Shown here: positions 21,518-30,721 of the stretch, piece by piece
Layout: each line of letters opens with the position of its first letter
Position numbering within the stretch: the first letter of the stretch is position 1
NCBI GenBank assembly: GCA_002197995.1
Contig: NGZR01000001.1
Coordinates: 10,168,001-10,232,000, forward strand
Reading direction: 5' to 3'
From: Gaeumannomyces sp. JS-464
Lineage: Eukaryota; Ascomycota; Sordariomycetes; Magnaporthales; Magnaporthaceae
Length of the DNA: 64,000 bases
Program-made: the position numbers and the translations under genes
The notes under the pieces: model-generated
The model's database searches: none
Told to the model about the DNA's origin: nothing
The model's input: only the letters and a program-made list of their open reading frames with translations

Positions 21518-22326
21518 ATGACGCCAGTCCTCAGCCATATGCTACATCGCGAGAAGGAGTGTGTCGGGCTCACCACCGAACGCAAGTATTTCGTCGTCGA
21601 CGGACTCAACAGCAATGGCACATTTGTGAAGCGTAGCGTAGCCTTCGGCCGGCCGAATGGCAGACCAACCCTTTTGACGGCAGAGTCGTCATCCCCCGCT
21701 TTGGCAATGAGCGTGTGCTCAACGAGGCTGCCTGCATGCGATTTATCGGGGAGAAGACGAACATCCCAGTGCCCAGGGTGTACGCCTGCTTCGAGGACGA
21801 CGGGGCGGTTTACCTCGTACGGGAGCACGTCGATGGCGTCTCCATGGCCGACCTGGATGCCGAGAAGCGCAAGGTGGTCGAGGCCGAGCTGGAGATGCAC
21901 CTGGACACAATGAAGGCCCTGAAGTCCTCAGTCTGGGGCGGACCTACTGGCCTTGTTGGTTTCTCCTGACATGGGAGTCGTGACTCGTAAGTTGTCCGAT
22001 GCTGATACAAAACACCCCTTGTGCAGGTTATCCCTCCTTATCGCATCATGGTCAAATCCCTTCTCCCATGGAAGATGAAGCCCAGACCGACTGAGGACCT
22101 GGTTTTTTGCCACAACGACTTCTCGGCGCACAACGTTATCGTCGACCCGGAAATGCTAAAGGTCAAGGCTATTATTGATTGGGAGTATGGAGGTTTTTTT
22201 CCGCCAGAATTTGAAGGCATGTACTTTCGTCGTCTTGGTCCCTCGGTGGCTCTCGAAGGTGAACCCAACGACGAGAAGCGACTGTTGGATGTAATGGACG
22301 CAAACAGAGCACCTGATATTCAATGA
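21518..22326 (+). pseudogene. Aminoglycoside-phosphotransferase-fold (APH/choline-kinase-like) gene, broken
   Basis: Fragments of the large fungal APH-like kinase family, whose natural substrates are mostly unknown. In order they show RSVAFGRPNGRP and, after a frame change near 21680, NPFDGRVVIPRFGNERVLNE. Then come EKTNIPVPRVYACFEDDGAV and YLVREHVDGVSM. After a break at 21966-22026 that could be a poor intron, IPPYRIMVKSLLPW leads to the catalytic loop FCHNDFSAHNVIVDP and the metal-binding IIDWEYGGFFPPEFE. The Brenner-type H-N-D..N motif and the DWE are intact, so the decay is not at the active site. No good splice donor exists at the right place (GTTGGT is weak; the strong GTAAGT at 21986 lies after a stop). 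The reading ends at 22324-22326, immediately before the retroelement. It may be a live gene with sequencing errors, but the missing N-terminus and weak splicing favour a relic. Confidence 0.6.
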
Positions 22327-22369
22327 GGCTGTGATGTAGCTGTTGGCAAATATCACAGGTTCGTCGACG

Positions 22370-23422
22370 CTTTCCTCTACGGTTTTAATTCCCCTGTTCC
22401 ACCTCAGGCTTCGGCATCCGTCAAGCTGGCTTCACACGGCTCCCCGCCACCAGACCTTGGAGCTTTTGAGGATTCCAACCCTTTGGGCATCAAAGTCCCG
22501 CCGGCTGTGGGGAGCGAGGAGCATCGAGCCGAAAGCAAGGATTAGGAAGGTCTCGTTTGGCGGGCCATGTTCCGTCAGGGTTTTGATGGAGCAGCCAAGG
22601 CCCGGTACACGGAGGATGTCAACGGCGACAATAAAACAAGCCGGGAGAAACTGGAGAAAGTTTCTAAGGAGAAGTACTCATCGCGGGGATCCGATGCGGT
22701 TACCAAGCTGCGGGTTTCGTAGTGGGGCCTAGCATTTTAAACGAAAGATTGAGAGACCGTTTGGGAGTACCTGAGGCGTGCTAGGGCCCTGTATGCCCAA
22801 TGCGCCGACAAGGAGACAAAGCAAATGCTTCTGGACAGCATGATTACCAGTTTCTCAGACGGAGAGTCTGTTGATGACATCAAGGCTCGGGTTGAGAACG
22901 TCCTGACGGCCAAAAGTTTTATGAGTTTCGACAAGCAGGTTCTCGATGAGAGCCTTACCTTTTCAGGTCTCAAGGACATTATCAAGGGACAATGCATCTC
23001 GTATGGAGAATGCACGACGAGCAGAAGGACCGTCCGCGAACCAAGTCCTTCGAGCAGCTTCAAACAAGTGCTTCGAGGAGTTCGAGTTTAATCAGCTTAA
23101 GCGCGTCCCTGATGGCTATCGGGTGCACAAGCCGGCTCCTAAGCATGGAAAGGCTACAGGTGCCGGCACTACCTGGAGGGACAGGCCTGAGGATCTGCTG
23201 CCGCACTTCCAGCACGACGCCCCTCGTCCTGCTGTCGAGCCTCTTGAGGACACCAGTCCCCTTTATGTGCCTGCTCGGACGGCGCCGTCACCTGGTCAGC
23301 GTGCTGCGCCCAGGCTAGCTGCTGTGGAGGACGATTTTGAGGACATTGTGGAGGAGGTACCTCGTGTCGCCGAAGATAGGGCGGAGCCTTGGCGGGGTGC
23401 GGGCATAAGCCAGGGAGATTAG
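22370..23422 (+). pseudogene. Gag-position segment of the retroelement
   Basis: Open segments between stops read, in order, RFVDAFLYGFNSPVPPQASA, RQGFDGAAKARYTEDVNG and ETKQMLLDSMITSFSDGESV. They continue DDIKARVENVLTAKSFMSFD and KRVPDGYRVHKPAPKHGKA, then an acidic tail ending near 23420. There is no CCHC zinc knuckle. Assignment to gag rests only on its position upstream of the protease. Confidence 0.45.
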
Positions 23423-23769
23423 ACATACACGTTGCCACCCGGCGTCCTCCGTGAGCCGGGAAACATGGACGAGGAACAGCTCCGACGCTCTATCAAGAAG
23501 ATCTCTTTTTCTCCCAGGAAGCCTGTCAAGAAGCGTCGCCGGGCTCGCAGTGCGGGAGCCTCGGTTGAGGACGTCATTGACCCGAATAATGTTCTTCGGG
23601 ATCTCTCGATCAATATCAGCCTCCTTTCCTTGCTGAACATTTCGCCCTGGGCCAGAGAGTAGATGAGCAAGGCGGTGGCTCCGTCAAAGGACGCTGAGGT
23701 TAACAAAGTGTCGAGGGAGCCCAAGTCGTCTACGGACGGCGCATTAACTTTACCCCTTTAGGGAGAAGC

Positions 23770-24178
23770 TTACGCTATCCTGAGAACTCCAGAATCCTTG
23801 TTCGTGGGCGTGACGCGCTCGAAGAGGGATGCCGGTCCTGCATACCTTTTTGGCCTGGATGTCTCAGTTGACTTCCAAGTTTCCACTCAAGGTCTCCTTG
23901 ACTCCGGACCCAACGTTAACCTAATTTCGCCCGAGTTCGCGAGCACGCTTGAGGAAACCGTCGGTTTCCAGCCGTGGACAGCAGAGAAGGGAATCCACAT
24001 TAAGCTGGCCGATGACAAGATCCTCCATGTTAATGACTTCCTGCTCCTGGACCTTGAGGTTCAAGGCATTGTCATCTCTATGATCTTTTGGGCTATGGGC
24101 GGCTCTTATGATATCTTGTTTGGCCGGGATTTCGTTTTAGGACTGAGGCAGTCGTTAAGTGGTTTCGCAAGCCCATGA
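23770..24178 (+). pseudogene. Retroelement aspartic protease remnant
   Basis: The frame at 23798-24178 contains QGLLDSGPNVNLISPEFA, matching the active-site loop of retroviral-type proteases, with the usual Ala/Thr after DSG replaced by Pro. About 70 residues later it has GGSYDILFGRDFVLGL, the hydrophobic-hydrophobic-Gly C-terminal signature. The spacing is right for a protease monomer. Confidence 0.65.
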
Positions 24179-25199
24179 TTACTCTCCATGATCGTTACGG
24201 TGAGGCCGTCGATATCCAGTTGGAGCCGGCTCGCTCCAAGTTTGACGACCGCGACCACACTCATAAGCATAATCACGGCCAGGGCATCAAATACGACCGG
24301 CTAGGCGATTGTCCTCGTCCGGAGATGATGCCAAACGACGACGAGGGTGGCACGGGCAGACAGGGACAGGACGGCCCTCCTGAGGGACTACTGCCTGTGG
24401 TGGACTCTCGCCAGGATGAATGTCTGCATGAGCTGATCGACAAATTAATGAGCCAGGTCGGAGACCTCAAGAAGCATTTAAACTAAGACGGCGGAAGAAG
24501 GAGCCTTACACTTCCCAGCCGACACACTCAGTTTTGGTAGCCGAGGCCATCAAGCCTGCGGCTAGCAGTTTGCAAGTTGAGAAGGTGTCAACCTTGTCAG
24601 TACAAACCCAGACAGAGCCCATTGCCATTAATAAAAAACTCCTCATCCCTTATTACTCTGTTCCTTTGTCGGACGCGTACCCGAGGGGTCAACCTTTGCT
24701 GGTCCAGGTTGGCGCAACGGTGTGTAAGGCACCGTGATACGTCAAATCCCTTGTACCCATCCCTGAGCCCCCTTTAAAGGGCGAGGGATCTACTGTCAAC
24801 TTAATATTCCATTTGCATCATTTGAGGGACCAGGGACAGAGAGTCGAGGATGAAGGCCCTGACCGCTCGGCCCTTGACAAGCTGTGTCGTCCCCCGGGAG
24901 CATTGAGCAACCTCTAGTCGTTAGAGGACGTCCCACCCCAAGTGTTCGCGGTTCGCTCCTTGACAAGGAGAGTCTTAGGTCTCACGGTTATGTCGATGAC
25001 CGCCGAAGACCTTGGAAGCACACGGCCGGCCTTCTGCATAGTTGGAGAACCTGTCCGCAAGGAGGGATCTAGACATTTGGGCATGCTTGACCCGTTTGAG
25101 ATAGAGGTGAGACAAATGGTGGGAGGATTCAACCCTGTCAGCGGAGCAGCTACACCCGCAACGGTGTAAAGGCTTTGAGGGACCCGGAATCCTGAAGTC

Positions 25200-26250
25200 T
25201 GTGAGGGAGGAACGTATTCCACTGCTGGAACGGCCCGTAAACTACGAAGGGGACGTTTTTGCGGTTCCTAGGCGCCCAGAACTGAGACTGCTCAGTAGGG
25301 GTCCCGAATCGATGATCGACAGCTGGTTCGAAGACCAGGGCATTGAGATTGGAGCAATGGCCGACACCCTTGAAAGGGTGGGGATGGTTAGGAGATTGCT
25401 ATATACCTACCAAGAGGTATCTGTGAAGTCCCTTGAGGAATTGCAAATGACAGATCTCCTCGAACACAACATCCCGCTCGAGGAGGGGGTATGACCTTAC
25501 CGATTGCCCCAGAAGATATTCACCCCTTGAAATACGATATAACGCCGAGGTGACGGCTTGGATGGAGAAGGCCGGTTTGTTGGTGCGCCTGCAGGGGCCA
25601 TGGGCCGCCTGCACCAAGTTCCCAGTCAAACCTTCAAGCCCCGATGGTTCCTTCAAACTAGACAAGGATGGCAACCCTGAGGTTAGAATGGTTCACGACT
25701 ACAAGCCCATCCAATAGCTGCACTGAGGACGATAAATACCCTTCCCATTGTATGGCCCAGGACCTGGAAAGTATGACTATGGGGAGGTACTGGTGCTTTT
25801 TCCAGTCGGATGCGTCGAGCGGATATTGGGGCATTCCGCTTAACCCAGGTTATCTGAGAGGTTAGCGATCGTTGGGCCAAATGGTATGTGGGGTTACATA
25901 TGTATGGCCCAGGGACTGAAGGGAGCCATAAATACGTAGGTACTCACGTTTTAGAGATATGACGTTCGGGTGGTGGCCCCCTTTGCCTAACGGATCCGGG
26001 GAGCTTCCATCTTTTCAAGGGTATTACCCGCATATCGGCACATCCTTGGGAGTTTACGCGGACGACCATTCAGGAGCTACGAGGGCCTTCGACTCAATAT
26101 ACGCTTTTCTCAAGGACCACTACCTTCCTCGAGTGGCATTAGCTCCCACCGCCTTGTTAGGCAAGAAGTCCAAGTTTTTCATATCATCTTTGGAGGTGTT
26201 GGGGTTCGAGGTAACCGAGGGCAAGTTACTTCCCCAGCTTAAATTCTGAA
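25200..26250 (+). pseudogene. Reverse transcriptase remnant (YADD)
   Basis: The expected RT blocks appear in order across frames. Block order: LLYTYQEVSVKSLEELQMTD with LLEHNIPL (25395-25485), then NPEVRMVHDYKPI (about 25673-25712), then YWCFFQSDASSGYWGIPLNP (about 25788-25850). After a stop-rich stretch comes the catalytic box LGVYADDHSGAT (about 26047-26082), followed by FLKDHYLPRVA and SKFFISSLEVLGFEV. Several in-frame stops (for example after YKPIQ) show it is dead. Confidence 0.8.
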
Positions 26251-26609
26251 GGAAGTTTTTGCAGTTTAAATAGCGTTGGCTCGCCCACCCGCCCAAGACT
26301 TGGGCGGAAGTGCAAGAGATGGTATACATCACACCCTTTCTAAGGATACAAATTCCAAGAAGAAGGGCGTCGCTCGTGGCCGTCCTGCAAAGCGCCTTTG
26401 GGGAATGGCTGCCCACTACTATGGCCAAGGGCAAGCCCTCCGTCAGGAGGGAATGGAGGGGGAAGGAGGTTCCTACCTGGGGAACGAAGCAGGAACCAAA
26501 ATATGTGACGCCATTGCAAAGAACGCCATTCACGGATTGGATCCCTCGGGATAAGCCCACCTCGCCACAAACGCCTGCCCGCGAGGGCTGGATAGGGAGT
26601 GTTTCCAGC

Positions 26610-27025
26610 TGCTAGCTAAATACCCTCCAGGGACGGCATTCCTTAAGTCAATGTCGAAAGAGACTGAAATCTGTGGATTCCTCAGTTTCTCTCTGTCGGA
26701 GGCAGAGACGCGATACTCCATAGCCAAATTGGAGATGCTGGCCATCGTTAAGGCCCTCCAAGAGCTCAAGTCAATGGCAACGTCCTCGCCATGCCCCATT
26801 ATGATATACACGAACTATTTTTCAGTGGTCCAGTCGTTTTCAAACTTGTCAGCGGTTAACGTCAAATCGGAACCCTGGATTAAGCGACTGACAAAGTTCA
26901 AGTTGGAGATGTGTCACCGACCAAACGTTCAAGATAGCGGACGGCATATCCAGACTCAGCCACCCATTCCTAGACAAGCCGCCTCCCTTGAAGGAGTTAC
27001 TGGATTGGGCAGTACTTTTAGATAA
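26610..27025 (+). pseudogene. RNase H domain remnant
   Basis: The frame at 26651-27025 reads KETEICGFLSFSLSEAETRY, SIAKLEMLAIVKALQELKS and MIYTNYFSVVQSF, then WIKRLTKFKLEMCHRPN. This is the familiar RNase H pattern of retroelements (SFSLSEAETRY, a Leu-Glu pair, YT-N/D). The Asp expected in the YTD position is Asn, a further sign of decay. Sequence after it (ISRLSHPFLDKPPPLKELLD in another frame) matches the tether region but leads to no integrase. Confidence 0.7.
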
Positions 27026-27738
27026 GGCCGCGCTGAAGACCTTGGCAGAGGTTAGGGCAGCTGAGCTGGTGCGCGCAGAGCTACTTAACCTAGGAGATTC
27101 GCGCGATATATGTAGCCTTTAAAATGCTTTTGAGAACGATGTGCCTTCTTTTAGCAGGAGGGCTAGAATCGCTGAGTTTAATTGGTCCTTGGATCCATTC
27201 GCACCAGTTTATTGCGTCAAGGAGGGGTTTCCGGGGAAGGAGGCTTATGTATGCAAAGCATCCCCTTACCACTTCCCAGCATCCTACTGTTTGCAAATGC
27301 AAATCGGGTACCTGAATTTCCGTATCCTTAAGGACGGGTTCGAGGGATAATACCGCATTGTTAAGGCTAAACGCGCAGCCTCCATGACTGATCCCCATGG
27401 GGTTGCGGAGGATGCTTACGAGCAAGCCATGCTCAATGCTCAATGAGCGTTGTCGAGCACTCAGGTCAACCTAGGTAGGGCCCACTTATGCTGCCGGCTC
27501 GGCTTGGTGCTCCACTGCACTCAGGCGGCACAGGCCAGCCGCCGCCTCGGCAGCACAGACGTCACGGCAAGTCGGCGGTTCCAAAATCGCACCCCGACCA
27601 CTTCGACCGTGCTGCCAACCACATCCTCTGACGCCGGCACGAGATTCGAGAAATCCCACACAACGGCTCCTCTCGGCCCATGACACAGCCGCATCCTCGC
27701 CGCACACCGAGAGCCTTCACCGAGAAGCCCAATCCGCC

Positions 27739-28962
27739 ATGTCTGGAGCTGCTGTGAGGCGACCACCCTCCGCTAAAACGCCGAGACTCCCCCGCGTCAT
27801 GGCGCGACCTCCCCGAGACGCGCACCAGAAGCTTACCACCCGACCGCATAGGATCGCGAGGCCGTCTTCCCGACCCGGCAGTCGCTGGGTCTGATGAAGG
27901 CGAAGCTCAAGGGCGCCGAGACGGGCCACAGCCTGCTGAAGCGCAAGAGCGAGGCCCTCACCAAGTTTGTCTCCCCGCCGCCCCTTGTCGGCACCGCAAG
28001 CATGGACGAACTAACACACTCGGCTCTTTTCTGTCAGGCGATTCCGAGGTACGAGCCGACGGCGTTTGAGCGGTGGAACCAAGCAGCACTAGCACTAGGA
28101 CAACGAGCAGGCAGCGCAGTGCAGTCAGGGGGCTGACCGCATCCACCGCAGAGATCACCCGCCGCATCGACGAGGCCAAGCGCAAGATGGGCCGGGTCAT
28201 GCAGATCGCCGCCTTCTCGCTGGCCGAGGTGACGTACGCCGTCGGCGGCGACATCGGCTACACGGTCCAGGAGTCGGCCAAGTCGGCCCGCTTCCGCATC
28301 CGCGCCAAGCAGGAGAACGTGTCGGGCGTGCTGCTGCCGGCCTTTGAGAGCTACCTCACCGAGGGCACAAACGACTTTGCCATGACGGGCCTGGGCAAGG
28401 GCGGCCAGCAGGTCCAGAGGTGCCGCGAGACGTACGCCCGCGCCGTCGAGGCCCTCGTCGAGCTCGCGAGCCTGCAGACGGCCTTTGTGATTCTCGACGA
28501 GGTCATCAAGGTCGTCAACCGCAGAGGTGTGTATTTCTGATAGTCCCTTGTCGCGTGGAACACAGCTAACCTGTTTGTCTAGTCAACGCTATGTGAGGCA
28601 TCTCCCGAGACATGACATGCGATGAAGCTGGACTGATATGTTTCTAACCATTTTCGCTACAGCGAGCACGTTATTATCCCTCGAACGGAGAACACCATCA
28701 AATGTTTGTGCCGCCTGCACCCCAATGACCTGCTGTGATGCTGACTGCCTGGACCACAGACATCAACTCTGAGCTAGACGAGCTCGACCGTGAAGAGTTC
28801 TACAGGCTGAAGAAGGTGGCGGCCAAGAAGGTCAAGGACAACGAGGAGGCAGACAAGGAGATGGCCGAGAGGAAGGCCGCCCAGGCCGGAAAAGGCGACG
28901 GGCCAAGCCAGGGGTCGGCCGACATACTGGGCGATCAAGAAGAGGAGGACGTCATTTTCTAG
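27739..28962 (+). CDS. VMA8: V-type ATPase V1 subunit D, seven exons including two micro-exons
   Basis: Central-stalk rotor subunit of the vacuolar proton pump. Exons are 27739-27753, 27852-27964, 28038-28048, 28152-28526, 28583-28592, 28663-28703 and 28760-28962. Their sum is 768 nt, giving 255 residues with no correction. Every junction restores the family sequence: MSGAA|DREAVFPTRQSLGLMKAK, EALTK|RFR|EITRRIDEAKRKM, VVNRR|VNAI|EHVIIPRTENTIK|YINSELDELDREEFYRLKK. Exons 3 and 5 are only 11 nt and 10 nt. All introns are GT-AG (27754-27851, 27965-28037, 28049-28151, 28527-28582, 28593-28662, 28704-28759), 56 to 103 nt long. The C-terminus is a charged tail ending EEEDVIF. The clean reading makes this one of the most reliable gene models in the window. 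Confidence 0.97.
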
Positions 28963-29267
28963 TGACACGGCGACGATAATTGTATACGTATTTTTGACAA
29001 AAACTCTGAGCTGGCCCTGTGGGAGCTTGGTGAAGACGGGCCTTTTGCTGGTTTGCGTCCGAACGACTGCGCTTGGCTTGTAGCATGCCGTTTGAATTTC
29101 CCTAGTTCTGTATTCCTGGAAATTACAAAGCGCTAGTCGCCGAGTGTGTAGGCGAGATGGTTAAAACGCTAGCTGGCCAACGAATGCATCCATACGGCCA
29201 AAGCCAACGTGGCTTACAGACGTGACGACACCAGCACCACACGACGCCAAACGATGCCAACAGCCCC
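28963..29267. other. Convergent intergenic region
   Basis: 305 nt holding the 3' ends of VMA8 (+) and the snRNP gene (-). Nothing distinctive was seen. Confidence 0.5.
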
Positions 29268-30227
29268 TCACTGCCGCTGGTACGTGACCTTGACGGGCTT
29301 CCCCTCGTCGCCCAGCGCCATGCCGGCCGTGTTCTCCTTTGCCGCGATGGCGCCCGCCTCGGCCTCGTACTCGACAAAGGCGAGCCCGCGCCGGCCGGGC
29401 ACGAGCCGGACCTCGCGGAAGCCGGGGAAGCGGCCGAACACGCCCGTGAGCGCGTCCACGTCGAAGCTGTCGGGCAGGTTCTGCACGAACAGCGTCTTGT
29501 TGGGCGGGAGGTACTCGTCGGGCACCGTGGGCGCCGCCGCCGCGGGGCCCGTCGCCTTGAGGCCGCGCGGCGCCGCGGGGCCTGCCCCCGCCCCGGGCTT
29601 GCCGCCGCGGGCGCCGGCCTGCTGCTGCTTGTTCTGCGCGGCTGCCGCGGCCTCGAGGGCTTTCTTCTTGTCTGTTTTGTGGGGGAGGTGAGCGCGTCTA
29701 CGTTAGCTCAAGCTTGCAGCGGTAGGATCCCCTCTAGGGAAAAAAAAATCCTGGAGGACGGCATTACCCATCTCGGCGACCCGCCGCCGCTTGTGCGCCT
29801 CAAACTCCTCCTCGGTCCCCGTCGCGCGCACCGTGGCGTCGGACCGCGTGCGCGCGCGCGCGCGAGCTGCATGGGCTTGTCGAACAGCTCGAACCCCTGC
29901 ACCTCGTCGACGGCGCGCCGGGCCGAGTCCGGGTTGTCAAAGACGACAAACGCCTGCCCTTTCGCCTTGAGGTTCGTCTTGGCCACAATGTCGACGATGG
30001 CGCCGTAGTCGGAGAAGATGGCCGTCAGCACTCCTTGAGCGCCTCGGGCTTGACGCGCTCCTCGAGGTTGCGGACGTAGACGCTGCGCCTTGAGTGTCAG
30101 TGCAGTCCCGATCCGGGCGAGGGCTCCGTAGGTCATGTTGGTTCTAGAGGATGGTCTTCCGGCCCTGGACAAACGCAGTGTCGGAGTGCAATGACACATA
30201 CGTCGAGATCGGGGGGTTTGCAGCCAT
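29268..30227 (-). CDS. U1A/U2B''-type snRNP protein with two RRMs, two frame breaks
   Basis: RNA-binding protein of the U1 or U2 snRNP. Exon 1 (30227-30202) encodes MAANPPIS. A 119-nt intron (30201-30083; GTATGT..GCGCAG) follows, and exon 2 continues STVYVRNLEERVKPEALKE. One missing base near 30030 leads to LTAIFSDYGAIVDIVAK and KAKGQAFVVFDNPDSAR (RRM1; RNP2 VYVRNL, RNP1 KGQAFVVF). A second break lies in the CG repeat at 29851-29864, after which RSDATVRATGTEEEFEAHKR resumes. A second intron (29767-29672, 96 nt) precedes DKKKALE and an Ala/Gln/Gly-rich linker. RRM2 has PNKTLFVQNLPDSFDVDALT and RRGLAFVEY, ending VKVTYQRQ. Fungi usually have one protein of this type, so U1A versus U2B'' cannot be settled by eye. 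Confidence 0.88.
29851..29864. repeat. (CG)7 dinucleotide tract inside the snRNP gene
   Basis: CGCGCGCGCGCGCG within the coding strand between LARAR and the RSDATV segment. The reading frame changes exactly across this tract, so its length is either mis-called or variable. Confidence 0.8.
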
Positions 30228-30721
30228 TGTTGCGGTTTCTTGCGGCTTTGGCTAGGTTGTGGTTTGGAGTGAAAATCCACGGTTGTCTTGGTAGTGCTCA
30301 AGTCTCGCCGCCGCCGAGGTTGCGGTGGAATTGAAATGGTCGCGCCCGCGTTGTCCAGCTTTCGATAAGATAAGAGCAGGCTTGGGTGGGGCCTTATATC
30401 CGCCATCTGAGTGATCTGTGAGCATCACGATCCAACACTTGAATTCCAGGAGAACCCATCCGAATGCAAATACTTTCGCTTGCGCTGATATATGACGACT
30501 ATCGTCACGACTGCAAGCGCAGCCACAAGTGTACGTATATAACAAGTAACAACCAGCCCGCCGGGAAATCTAGCACTTCACCTATTCCAATCCATTGCCT
30601 GGGGCCTCCCCTTTTTGTTCGCTGCTTGAACCATCCTCCTAGAGTGCTCCTATATCTGAACACAGGACGCATCTTTTAGCCATCAACTGCGCTCGCCGCG
30701 TCTCTTGTAGAAAACGCCCTC
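30228..30721. other. Intergenic region between ARF-GEF 3' end and snRNP start
   Basis: Upstream region of the snRNP gene and 3' region of the ARF-GEF gene, both on the minus strand. No gene or repeat recognised. Confidence 0.5.

Larger units (their letters stand above)
22340..27440 (+). mobile_element. Degenerate Ty3/Gypsy-type retroelement
   Basis: A 5.1-kb region whose three forward frames carry, in collinear order, a gag-position segment, an aspartic protease, a reverse transcriptase and an RNase H. All are interrupted by numerous stop codons and frame changes. Protease-RT-RNase H order is that of LTR retroelements, and the RT/RNase H wording matches Gypsy-like fungal polyproteins. I could not identify long terminal repeats, a primer-binding site, or an integrase (no HHCC or DDE pattern) in 27020-27440. 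Many interrupting stops are TAG, which could come from C-to-T changes (RIP-like), but I have not measured dinucleotide bias. Boundaries are approximate: the left edge abuts the APH-like remnant and the right edge lies about 300 nt before VMA8. Confidence 0.8.

Noticed and set aside
29130..29215. tRNA-like stretch downstream of VMA8
   Set aside because: A D-arm-like GAGATGGTTAA is present but no acceptor stem, anticodon arm or T-loop can be formed around it.
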